A stretch of DNA of 64,000 bases from the NCBI GenBank assembly GCA_000711775.1, contig ARYC01000432.1, positions 62,001 to 126,000 on the forward strand, in the 5' to 3' direction. The DNA comes from Oxytricha trifallax. Lineage: Eukaryota > Ciliophora > Spirotrichea > Sporadotrichida > Oxytrichidae. Position 1 is the first letter of the stretch, and the number at the start of each line of letters is the position of its first letter. Made by a program: the position numbers and the translations under genes. Shown one piece after another: positions 32,112-44,000 of this stretch. Below the pieces are notes generated by a model that saw only the letters and a list, made by a program, of their open reading frames with translations, did no database searches and was not told where the DNA came from.

Positions 32112-33105
32112 TTATTAATCTAGTATAATCGAATGAGGAAACAGTTGAAATCAAATAAAACTATGTTCATATCAAAATACATTAGAAGAAAAAAACAGTC
32201 CCTTATTTGAAAAAAAAATTATAGATTTTAATTATCAACATTAGTGAGCTAATCAACTATCTAAAAATGGAAATTTTTATTTAATCAACTTTTCTGATTC
32301 ATTTCTATTTTAGGCTTGTCTTGTAAGTTAGGCATTTCTATTCATTATTGCAATTTTTCTTGTGTGTTTTTTGTGAAAAAATTTAGTAATCTTCCTTGAG
32401 CTATCTTCAGGATATCTTCCAAATAAAAAATTAAAAAATGTAATTTTTATAGTAGCAATAGTAACAGTAGTATCAATATTAACAACAGAAGTAGAATTAA
32501 CAATAGAAATAATAATCTCAATAATACTTACTGTTCTACTGAAATTTTAGAGAATTTGAGAAATTTAAAATTTGTAAAATGGTTGTCATTTTTATTATGA
32601 TCATCTTCTTCATCTTCAGTATCAATGTACTCAAAACATGAATTTAGAAAATAGGATTTTTTTAAAGAAAAATCCTAGAACAGTAAGTATTATTGAGATT
32701 ATTATTTCTATTGTTAATTCTACTTCTGTTGTTAATATTGATACTACTGTTACTATTGCTACTATAAAAATTACATTTTTTAATTTTTTATTTGGAAGAT
32801 ATCCTGAAGATAGCTCAAGTAAGATCGCTAAATTTTTTCCACAAAAAACACACAAGAAAAATTGCAACAATGAATACAAATGCCTAACTTACAAGACAAG
32901 CCTAAAATAGAAATGAATCAGAATGGTTGATTAAATAAAAAATTCCATTTTTAGAGAGTTGATTAGTTCACTAATGTTGATAATTAAAATCTATAATTTT
33001 TTTTTCAAATAAAAGACTGTTTTTTTTCTTCTAATGTATTTTGATATGAACATAATTTTATTTGATTTCAACTGTTTCCTCATTTAGATTATACTAGATT
33101 AATAA
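32112..33105. mobile_element. 994-bp near-perfect palindrome with TA target duplication, inside TBE-3
   Basis: Arms of about 427 bp (32112-32538 and 32678-33105) around a 139-bp loop. The ends TTATTAATCTAG/CTAGATTAATAA are flanked by TA (32110-32111, 33106-33107). Each arm contains a hydrophobic frame (for example 32631-32879 minus, VIFIVAIVTVVSILTTEVEL with membrane-like character), but there is no second line of evidence that it is translated. It lies between the kinase and 22-kDa genes. Confidence 0.88.
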
Positions 33106-33694
33106 TAAAATCAAGTTAGGATAGTTGCTAATACAAATTCAGTCCTAAGAACATAAAAATTATAGAGCGTTAAGCTAGTCGATTTCAAGCTTGTAAAAAG
33201 CTAAATTTGTATAGTTAACATAGTCTTCAACCAGTCTTAGTTAAACCAAGATTTCAAGAGGATTTCTACCTATCCAGCTACTGCTTCTACTAATAATAAT
33301 GAAAGCATGATTCTAAATTTTGCATTATAAAAATCCTCTGGTTACTTGAAAATCCAGTAAAAATTGTTGATCAAAAAATCAAGAACGACTAAGACTGATC
33401 TGGTGTTATTGGAAATTTTTTTTCTCCATTACTAACCTCAAAAAGTCTAAAACGTCTCAAGTCGAGGTCTAAATCTCCAGGAATCTGCAGAGCACCACTA
33501 GATTTGATGTTGCTCTAGGTGGACACTCTTTAGCTTGAAAGTTGAGTGATGTTTGTTACAGTCTGAGTAAGGGGATTCAAGAGTTATTTTAGAATCTTTA
33601 AAAGACTAGAGAAGTGGTTCAACGACTAGAGGACTAAGATCAGAATAATTTTTGACTAGCTAGTCATTTATTAATATAGTCCGACTACTAAACT

Positions 33695-34494
33695 AGTCAA
33701 GGAATCATTCGGGTAGTCGAATCGATTAGTAAGAAGCTAGGAGCTTATTGATAGATTCAGATCGAAGTAATACCTCTACAAGTACCTAACCACTTGTCGC
33801 TGTAAGATTCAATTGCTATACCTTACTTTGTATAGTGAAAATCTTTCAACCGCCACTCTCTTCTACTAAGGTGGTCTTCCTGAAAACATTACTTAATAAT
33901 ACCAAGAAATCTCTCAGGTAAAACAAGGTTAATAGAATGGTCGTGCCCTACTACCAAGAGCTCTCAGTCAAGAATCTCTACCAGGATGTTATGGCTGATG
34001 AAGTCGTATTGCAGTACCTTCCAGAACTTGAGTTGAACTCAGGTAAACTACCAGATGGAAACTTTTTCTTTGGTGTTCTGGGAACAGTCAAAGCAGACTA
34101 CCTAAGGCAAATCATCGACTATGCTAATACTGTGAGGTATAACAAGGGGTAAGACTAGGACGAGACTGATAAAATCGAGATATCTGACGACTAGTTGGAT
34201 GTGCTCATGAAGCATATTTCGTTTCAAGTAAGATTTCTATGACTAACTTATGTAGAGAAACCTGGCAAGGCTATCTATCTATTGAAGTAGAATGCAAGAA
34301 CAGTCATAGAGAATATATATCATAAATAGTATGAGTTAGGGAAACGACTAAGCAATCGCATCAATCCTCAGGACTAAGAGTAGAATCGCAACTTAAACGT
34401 GACTAATAGAAAGAGGATGACAGACAGCAGCATGCATATGATGGAACAATAACAGAGAACACCTAACAAGGACATGATGATGACTGGAATGTGA
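33695..34494 (+). pseudogene. TBE-3 22-kDa protein gene with two mini-introns
   Basis: Matches the gene at 25434: ELIDRFRSKQYLYKYL corresponds to EMISRFRSKEDLYRYL. An intron of about 34 nt follows (GTAAGATTCAATTGC... to TTTGTATAG), then PYYQELSVKNLYQDVMADEV and GNFFFGVLGTVKADYLRQII. A second intron (GTAAGATTTCTATGAC... to TATGTAG, 28 nt) sits at the same place as in TBE-2, and the frame resumes KPGKAIYLLKQNARTV. TGA at 34492. The N-terminal ATG is not evident, and one base seems lost beside the second intron. Function unknown. Confidence 0.78.
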
Positions 34495-34523
34495 TTTAAA
34501 TTAAACTAATCATAACTTAATAC

Positions 34524-35543
34524 TCATAATCTGCGTCTCGCAATATTTGCCTTAATTTCTAATGTAGTCTTAGTCGACCGACTAGATCGACTTCTCTATT
34601 ATAAATTGATGTCTAGTCGTAGTCCCTAAAGTAATATACTTTGCATCTCTTTCTTGTAGCTCTGCTCTATCGTAAAGAAGTTGCTCTCGATTCCATTATA
34701 CTCAGGGGAGTAAGGGATACTATATATGGGGATGATATCCAGTCGCTCATACTCCTTCTTTACAAGGATTGACTTGTGTACCTGCAGGTTATCCATGAAT
34801 ATGGCTAGTCGAGGATCCTTATACTTCTCTTTCAACTGCTGCATGAATAGAATGAACTAGTCCTACTTAATTGATCCCTTATTAATAATGTAGTCTTCGA
34901 ATCCCTTGTCAGTTGATATAGCGCCAAGAAGCGCAAACACTCCGAAGTCATGTCTCTTGTCTGGGAATCTTATATTCTCTCCATAAGGTGCCTAGGATCT
35001 ATTTAGGCGAGTTGAGGAAGTGAATACAGTCTCATCAATGAATATGATCTTCGATCCCAGTTCCAGCTCTCACATATACTAAGTCTTTATTTCGATTTTC
35101 AGACTAGCTAGTCTTTTGGGATCGACTAGCTCCACCTCCTTCCTTAGTCGTATACTCTTGAAACTTACTTAAGCGCGCTTGTATGGTCTCCTCAATTGAG
35201 TGACACTGATTCGCACTTCTGGGAACTACCTGTGTAGCATTATACACCACTCTCTCAAACTCATTCCTGCTTGAGTGCGCAGTGTTTCACTGCTGGTGAG
35301 GAAGTTAATATGACTAAGGTTGAATTTAATCTCACGACTAGTCTTAGTCGAGAACCCATTCCTGAAAAATTACTTCAACTACATGTGCAGCTTAACATCA
35401 TTTGAATATGAGACACCAAAGAATTTTGCTATTGCACTCAGATTCACCAGTAATCATAGATTTGATGCTTGATTTCAGTTGCCATAACGTATGAGAAGGA
35501 ACGTCTCAAAGTTGATCTGTAATTTGAGTTTGACTACTCTCAT
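34524..35543 (-). pseudogene. TBE-3 DDE transposase gene
   Basis: ATG at 35543 to TGA at 34524. Catalytic blocks are visible: IFIDETVFTSSTRLN (first Asp), LAIFMDNLQVHKSILVKKEY (second Asp) and YSIPYSPEYNGIESNFFTIE (Glu). The C-terminal catalytic part (34626-34844) is open; the N-terminal part contains in-frame TGA codons. The residues of the DDE triad appear intact. It converges on the 22-kDa gene with about 30 bases between stops. Family: Tc1/mariner-IS630-like TBE transposases. Confidence 0.85.
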
Positions 35544-36138
35544 CTAAATGACTCGAGTTAAGACTAATAATAATAGATAGTGATTTGAATTTTAAACTAG
35601 TCGTATAATTAGTCTGTTGATATTTGATTCGACTTTAATAATTGTAACTATACTTACCTGTAATGAGTGAATGCAGTTCCAAGTAACCATAAACCACCAA
35701 TGGTGAAGGGTGTTGATGGTTTGAAGATTGATTAATGTTATTAGTGCTATGGACATTGATAATCAATTTTACGACTACCTACGACTAAGTCATGATCAAT
35801 ATACTTATAGGACTAACTAGTCATACTAGTCTGCTCTTGGTCGCCTCCTTCAATCTTAAATTTAAGACAAATGATTATAACTGAGGTTTATTAGATTGAT
35901 TAATAGTTAAGTTAAATTTAAATGTTAATAGTAGTAATCAATACTTAATCACAAACCACCCAAAAGAACAATGGTGAAGGGTAGTTTTATACTCTGAATT
36001 TCATGTTCAGAGTAGTCAAGACTACTCTCAATCAACCTAGTCTTCGACTATAGTCCTTATTAGTAGTCGCATTTTCGCATTAATGAATGTGTGTCCATTC
36101 ACAATCAACTCAAAGACTAAGCATAAATTGGGGTTTTG

Positions 36139-38697
36139 ATGTTATGGTTATTAATCGCAAATCTATTTAAATTATTTGTATATTTTTATTTTTAAATGAT
36201 ATTAATTTAAATATTAATAAATACGTTGAAATAAGAATTAAAGAGATTCAGTACATTATTTCAAAATTATTGAATACAGCTTAAATTTATTTCGTATGCT
36301 TTTAATAATAATTTGATTCACAAACTATTAATTTAAATATAATTATGATCAAATTTGGATATTAAATCATAAATATGTTTGCATCTATTTGTGCAAAAAT
36401 ATATAATATAAACAAGGTTGAAGGTAATTATTTGAAGTATTTACCTATATTTATTAACTGTCATTTAAATGACATTTTTTGTCATTGATATTCTGCTTTG
36501 GTGTCTATTAATTTAAATTTTATATAGTTTTAATCTTTTTAATTAACTTTGTCTTTATAGATTTTTCCTCGATTGCTTTATTCTTCGATATGTTTATAGA
36601 TTGTTTGTCAATTAAACAGTATTAATACATTTTGCCAACTTGTCTGACTTGCTCTCCTCATTTTGAGTAATTGTCACAAAACACCATACAAAGCAATCCT
36701 TTAATTCTCCCATCATTCCTCTTCATGGGAGATTGTTAGTGTAAGAAATTTGAACAACATCCAGGTTTCTTCATGATTATTACTTAATATATTTCCTTTT
36801 ACTTCGAATAGCTACCTGTTTGTTGTGATGTTGTATCTGCTGAAAAACCTTTCGATATTAATCTAATTAATCAATAAAAATGAAGGCTCATTTTCAAGAG
36901 TTTACTCTTTGCATTTATAATAAATAAGAGTAAAAATAGATGATTGTAAGAATTTATTTAGGATTCAATTAAATATTTTAAAATATATTAGAAATGAAAA
37001 AATGCAAACAGCTTTCCCCATTCAACCATTGTCCTTCATATCTTCTGCCATCAGTCCATGAATTTAGGTATTTCCCTCTTCTTTCTGCTTCTTTAAGAAG
37101 AATCAAATCAACTCAGCCTGCGCTCACCATAGCCTAGCAATTCCATTAAAAATAATGTTAGATATATAAAATGTAACTTACAAAATTATTGTGAATACAA
37201 CATGGTTCCTTCTTCATCTTAAGAGGTTTACATTTTAACAAATAATTATTAATTAACATTTATCTATTTCCTATTATAAACTATGATTGAAAGAGTTAGG
37301 TTAGAATTTCTTAACGGATTATTATATTTCTGATAAGTGCATTTCAATTATCTATAATTAAATGTTTCTAAACTCCATTTTTAACAATATTTTCAAATAT
37401 AATATTATTTCTGTAGAGTATTAAATAATAATTATATATTACAATTTTAGTTTTATATCAACAATTCAAAATAATAATAGTAAAATGGTAAATCATCCTA
37501 TGAGTGCAATCAAAGTAAGAGAAACTATATGATAACATCATATTTTAAGTAGTTAATCAACGATATTTTCTCAATTCATTAATTAAAAAGTAACAATTAT
37601 TCACAATATCTTATCTTATAGCCCACTGCGTCATTAAGAATTATGAATTATAAGAAGTAAATTAAATTTTAATAAAAATCAGCAAAACAAATAAGAATTT
37701 GTTTTGAAAAGATCAAAAATGAAGTCTTGGAAAATTTTATTATCAATAAACTATAATAACCATTTTTCTTCACTTTTTTTGTTCTATTCCTTGTTGCTTC
37801 TTTTTCTTATAAATTTTCTGACTGGCTCTTCTAAGACATGTAAGAGTGCTTTTTTGCTGGAATTTAAAAATTCTAAATCTGTTTTTTGTAACTTAAATCT
37901 ATTGATGAGTTTACTAATTTACTGCCTATTGTCTGCAATTGAAATTTTACAATCATCATTAATAATTATTACTATTAAATTATCGGTTTATCACATAAAT
38001 TGTAAATGTTATTTCGGAGAGGATATGATAATTAATTAAAATATTAAGGAAAATAATTAGAATTGTATGTATATACAGAAATGGCATATGCTTAAAGCTA
38101 ATCGAGCTTAAGAGTTGAAATTTGGGAGTAATTTTATCCAATAAATTTATTCTTTAAGCTATTTAAATTTCAGAGAGATATTTACTGCAATAGACGTTTC
38201 AAAATGATTACAATCAACCGAGAATATTGATATCCTTGTAAAAACTTCAATCGGACTAATTATTTAATCTAGCCACAAAATATCAATGAAATTTCATATA
38301 TAGAGTCAAAAGTAACACTTATAAAGCAACAATAAATTTTAAATTATGTTGCTAGATATTCTCCGAAAAGAAATCAGAACATAGTTTGTGAAACTGGTTT
38401 CATAGTTTCGAATTTATTTCAAACTTGAGAAGCCTTTGTATTTATAGGCAGTGCTTTATGACATAGTTTAAATATTATAGTTACTGTTTTAAGGAAGTTT
38501 TATTCGTTTTTGTCCTAAAAATAATAAAGCCGCTCCAATCATTGCATAGAAACTAAATAAAATAACAAACTCTTTTAGTTAAAAGGTGATCTTCTTGTAT
38601 GAGACCCACGAACTGGGTTATTTAGTTTGTTTTAGCATTGAAATTAAATCTGGAGATACGAATCAATCCAGTAAGATAATTAAACCAAATATTAATA
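36139..38697. other. AT-rich stretch without recognised gene
   Basis: About 2.5 kb of low-complexity AT-rich DNA. A 111-codon open frame at 37704-38039 is hydrophobic and A/T-driven, and I do not regard it as a gene. No repeat ends were seen. Confidence 0.45.
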
Positions 38698-39106
38698 TTG
38701 AAGGAATACATTTGAATTTGGAAAATAATTTATAATTAAGTTAAGTTAATAATAAGTCGCAGTTAACTTTCTTCAAACCTATGCAATATGGTACTTGTTC
38801 GATAGAGAATTCAAAATCAGCTGGACTTTTCCATTGGTGGTACTATTTTATCTCATCCTCAGAGCGAAATAAATCAATTTTAATTTTTTGTGATTTGTTT
38901 AGTTGAATTTGATGCCAAAATTAAAATTGATTTATCTCGCTCTGAGGATGAGATAAAATAGTACCGCCAATAGCAAAGTCCAGCTAATTTTGAATTCTCT
39001 ATCGAACAAGTACCATATTGCATAGGTTTGAAGAAAGTTAACTGCCACTTATTATTGACTTAACTTAATTATAAATTATTTTCCAAATTCAAATGTATTC
39101 CTACAA
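38698..39106. mobile_element. Palindromic MITE, copy 2
   Basis: 409 bp, ends TTGAAGGAATACATT and AATGTATTCCTACAA, flanked by TA (38696-38697, 39107-39108). The arms are diverged from copies 1 and 3 (CCTCAGAGCGAAATAA in place of CCCTGGAGCGAGATAA), but the arms of this copy still match each other. Confidence 0.9.
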
Positions 39107-40628
39107 TATTAAAAGAGTTAGGCCACAAAACTGTTTGTGAAACTGGGTTAATTTACGAACAGAATGGGTGAAAATTGTATATGTCATATGATTAAAATAA
39201 AAATATGAAATTTAATTACTTACTAAATATCCACTGTACAGCAAGCCAGCACTCCAAGAATAAATTATATATTTTAAGAAGTTATAGGCATATAATTATT
39301 AAATAATTTATCTTAATTAATTATTAAATTTATAATAACAATAATATCAATCATATGGGGTTTCAAGGACCCACCAGTTACAATTGTAAAAGCCTGAAGA
39401 TTTGTAAACAATTATTAATCATCGCAGCCAAGGATAAAGCTTGTCACTTCTATCCAGTCTGATTCTTTCATTAATGAATTCGAGTGAGAATATCACATTT
39501 TTTTAACAATTATTTTAGGTTTGCAGTCATTTGTCGGCGTCTTGTTTTCCTGAATTAGTCTTAGTGATAAATGATTCCAATCTACATTGAAAGAAAGTGA
39601 TCTAGGAGATAGCTTATCAATAATAAAACTGAAAATTTTATTTTGATAACCGAAAGTGTTCAACTCTCAAAGAGTGGATAACCTTATTGATTTTTCTTGT
39701 AATGGTATATTTAATGCTGAACCATTAAATAAAAGGCATACTTGCAAAATATATTATGTGTTAATTTATTCAATCAAATTATGACTTTGATAAAATCGCA
39801 AATATTTTCTTGTTAAATTTAGTATTAACTAATGAAGTCTTTTGTGTGAGTCTAATGCTAATTATGGGATAGTTTCTGTAAGTTCAAAGCACTATTAGAA
39901 GCATAGGTTTCTTGGTGCCCTAAATCCTTGCCAAATTACTCAAATAAAATATAAGAAGGGTTTATAGATTGTTTAATTAGGTTGCTATATGATTTGATTG
40001 ACAACTCTGAAAGGAAAATAAAAAATAAAATAAAATGTTTCAACGTGATCTGCGATATTCGGAACATTCAACTGACAGTTTGCTTCAAGTTAAAATAATG
40101 ACAACAAGGCAAACTTTTGACCGAGCTGCGGGATAAATTAAATTTTAATTTTAATTTTGGTAGTTGTTGAGATGACCACTACTAGCTCGCTTTGATTCAC
40201 TCTTTAAATTCTATTTTAACTTTTTCTATAATGCAACTAAATAAAATAATAAAATTTAATATATATATATTTAAATATAATTTATAAGGATGACATCTAA
40301 CTTTTGAAGGCAAAAATATAAACTTGTAATATTAGGTAAAATTTCATTAATGTTTTAAAAAATTTATATCAATTTAAGTATAAATTAAAATTATTATTAA
40401 ATACTTAAAATTAAGAAATGATATTAATGAATATTAAAAAATATTTTTTATCTGTAATATTATAGTTTGGTTTTAAATAGGATCTAGAAAATAAAATAAA
40501 ATAAAATATTTTATGAGAAATTTCTTTTATTATATAATTGTTTTAATAATTTAAATTAAATAAAAAAAATAAATCTAAACTTAAACAATAATTGATATCT
40601 TATGGACTGATCGGGCCACATTATTATA
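39107..40628. other. AT-rich stretch without recognised gene
   Basis: About 1.5 kb between two MITE copies. No long frame, repeat or motif stands out. Confidence 0.45.
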
Positions 40629-41043
40629 TTGTAGGAATACATTAGAAATTAGGAAATTAAATTTAATTAAATTAATTTTAAATCAAAATCTTGGCAGTTA
40701 AAGTTGGCCAATTTAAACGATCTTGGGCTCATTCGATAGAGAATTTAAAATTAGCTGGACTTTGCTATTGGCGGTACTATTTTATCGCATCCCTGGAGCG
40801 AGATAACTCAACTTTAATTAAATGTCATTAAATTCACTAAGCTATACCCTCAAATTAAAGTTGAGTTATCTCGCTCCAGAGATGCGATAAAATAGTACTG
40901 CCAATAGTAAACTCCAGCTAATTTTAAATTCTCTATCGAATGAGCCCAAGATCGTTTAAATTGGCCAACCTTAACTGCCAAGATTTTTATTTAAAATTAA
41001 TTTAATTAAATTTAATTTCCCAATTTCAAATGTATTCCTACAA
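40629..41043. mobile_element. Palindromic MITE, copy 3
   Basis: 415 bp, ends TTGTAGGAATACATT/AATGTATTCCTACAA, flanked by TA (40627-40628, 41044-41045). The inner arms GGCCAATTTAAACGATCTTG and GCATCCCTGGAGCGAGATAA are nearly the same as in copy 1, so the two are probably recent relatives. Confidence 0.93.
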
Positions 41044-44000
41044 TATTATAAAAGGACCTTGAATGAAAAGTAAGCCTATGTCAAGCTTTTTGGCTATCCT
41101 TGTGGTCCTCAAATCTTAATCAGTCATTATTTAATGGACTTCTGAGAACTTTAGCAAGGTGTTCTTTTTACTTTATGTTCTGTAACTTCTCTCAATTAAA
41201 TATGTAGTCTAAGATACTAAATCATGATTTTAAATAAGAACAGATATTTGTGCTTTTGGCAAGACATATTTTATAAAAACCATATTTTTAACACAAATTT
41301 AAATACTGAAAAAGACTCCATCAACAAAAAACTGCAAAAATTGGTAAAATCAGCAAGTAAAAGTCATATTGCATTAAAAATATTTCTAAACTGTAATAAA
41401 AAATATATATATCACATATTTTACTTTAAATTATACTTCAATTTTTGGAATTAGTAGATTTGAAAAATGATAAGAAACATTTAAGATAAAAATAAATACA
41501 ACATAAGTTTTATGATTCATTTATTTAAAAGTTTTTATGACATAAAATAATCTCTATTATATTAATATAAAAGTATTTTAAAAACTTTGAAACATCAATA
41601 AAAATTATTTTTGAAAAAATAAAATATTTTGAATTATAATTGATGATCAAAGGAGTGCTCATACGATATTTGAAATTATGTAAATTCGAATAATCATTGG
41701 CTTTTAATTAGCTTTAATCATTTTTCTGGTGATTTTGTAATTTGTGGTCACTTATGAACTCAAACGAGGTCCTTAGCACCTAGTATTATTAGATATTAAT
41801 ATCATGATGATATTATATCACTTATATTATTAAAATTGTAAAATATGTCAATTATATGATGCCAATATGTCATATACTTGTATTTGTTCAAGGTATAACT
41901 CATCTTGTGATAGTCCATTAAGTTTTAGATTATTCAGATCAATGCTTTGAAGACTGTTTTTCAAAAGCCGTGACTTCTTGACAGCAGAAATGACGTCACA
42001 GCCTAAATAATTGGCAGACTTGATAAATTATTTACTTTTATATATATATATATATACTATAAATAGAATTTACTTAACTAGCAATTATTTATTACATTAT
42101 CGAAGGTACAATAAATTCCATAACAATATCGTTTTATTGTAGAGACTAATTTATACTATAAAAATTCAAGTCTAATAGTATATGGCATTCATAGTGTAAA
42201 TCTATATTGAAGTAGATAAGCAGAGAGATTAGGAAAAAGAGACTATGAATAAAATTGCATAGATTTATGCTTCAATCAACAACCTTGAAATCTATAAAAT
42301 CAATCTCAATGTAAAAAATACTAAATTCATTAAAAGCAAATAATTTTAAGTTTATTACCTCAATAATAGAAATGATCTATTACAGCAATATCTTTATTTA
42401 GTGATTGATTATAATTAAGAACTTTTTGAAATGAATATACTACTGAAATATATGTTGGCAGAGTGGAGTGAGATCTTAAATCATTGAAGTCATAAATAAC
42501 ATGAATCTCTTATTAAAGATCTTTGAAACTAATGATTAAAGAAATATTATAAAATTTCTTAGAATTATTATAAAAGATATAATGAGATAATCATTTAAGA
42601 GAAAAAGCAATGAAGATTATTATTTATTAAGTATGAAAATCATTGGAATTATAAATTAAAGAATTATAAATATAGTATACTTTGAATAAAAATGAAATAA
42701 CTCAAATGTAGCAATATTAGTGAAAAATTTAGAAATTAAATGCTATAATTATGATACAATAATAAAGATCCTTAAAAAGCTTAGTTCAGTTGCTCTACCT
42801 ATAAATAAATTTGGAAAATATTTGGTTTTAGATAAAATTTGATTCTAAAAGTGTGTTTTAGTTATAAAAACTAACCCAATAAGGTTAAATATAAAAAAAA
42901 GAACTCTAAATTTAACACTTGATGATTTAAACTATTTGGTTCATCTGATTGCTTTGACTGATCTAATTTAATATTCAAAAGCTGCTTGCTCAAATCTTCT
43001 ACGGTGTAAAATATATTTAAGCTAAATCAGCAAATAAAGCTTACAAATTTTAAAATTACTTAAATTAAAGTTTAGAATTTTCATCAATACCCTTTGATGA
43101 TTTAAGATTATTAGAAATAAGGAATTCTAATATAATTAGATGAGACAATTATTAAACCTCACGATATTTTATGAGAAATTGGACAGGTTAATACTCTAAA
43201 CAAAAATGTTTTAGAAAAAGTATTAATATCTCAACTTTGTTTTTGGTATTTATTTTAGGTCAATAAAGGCTTTTAGGATTTGTTATAAATTTAAAATCAA
43301 TTAAAATTTCAGATTTAATGTTTGGACTAGAAATAATACCACAGTAATTTAAGGATTAATAATTAGTAATATTGATGGATAATTTGCGTGCCTATCATAA
43401 TAAAGCTTTAAAACAAAAAGTAATTAATAATAGGTGGAAATTTATCTTTAATGCTCTTTACTCCTCATAGTTTAAACTGCATTAAAGAATTTTCTAGAGT
43501 AAATTTACCTATAAAAGGAATTTTATTGGGAAGTACTTTAAATTTTCGAATAAGGAGCACTATTAAATTATAAGGAACGCAAATTGAAACATTCAGAATG
43601 GAAATTTTCTTATAGACATAAAAAAGGAACATATATAAAAAGAAAAATTTAATTACGTTATTATAAGAAGAATGATTAAGTTCGAATTAATTTTAATTAA
43701 TTTAAGTATAAATATCAATTATAAAAAATTTTTGCTATTTTAAATATCATCTTCTTTAATTTTGTAATTTTTACTTGCCCTTCTGCATGATAATCATTGT
43801 ATTAAGAGAATAATGCTTGACCTTTTCGCTCTATATTAATTTAATCGAATAATCTTTTTATTCATTAGGTAGTATGGTATTTCTAGAGCTATTCCAAGAA
43901 CTAATTGTTTATTTAAAAATTAATTTTTGTCCCCTGATAATTGCGTTCCCGAAACCTTTATTTATTATTGATATTTGACTATCCTCTATAAATAGTCATG

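Larger units (their letters stand above)
29976..36138. mobile_element. TBE-3: divergent telomere-bearing element with a GACTA-rich body
   Basis: The left end CCCCAAAACCCCAATT and right end AATTGGGGTTTTG are followed by long inverted repeats (GCTTAGTCTATGAGTTGATT and so on, over 100 bp). Genes: kinase-like (plus, about 30380-31665), 22-kDa (plus, about 33695-34494) and transposase (minus, 34524-35543). The kinase gene points the opposite way from TBE-1 and TBE-2. A 994-bp palindrome is inserted at 32112. Target duplications are unclear (ATT on the left, ATG on the right). All three genes are damaged or doubtful. Confidence 0.88.

Noticed and set aside
32638-32910. Plus-strand open frame of 90 codons
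   Set aside because: Lies on the opposite strand of the long palindrome and mirrors the frame in the other arm. Not independent evidence for a gene.
37704-38039. 111-codon hydrophobic open frame under the standard code
   Set aside because: Driven by T-rich sequence. No start context, homologue or neighbour supports it, and the standard code is not the one used here.
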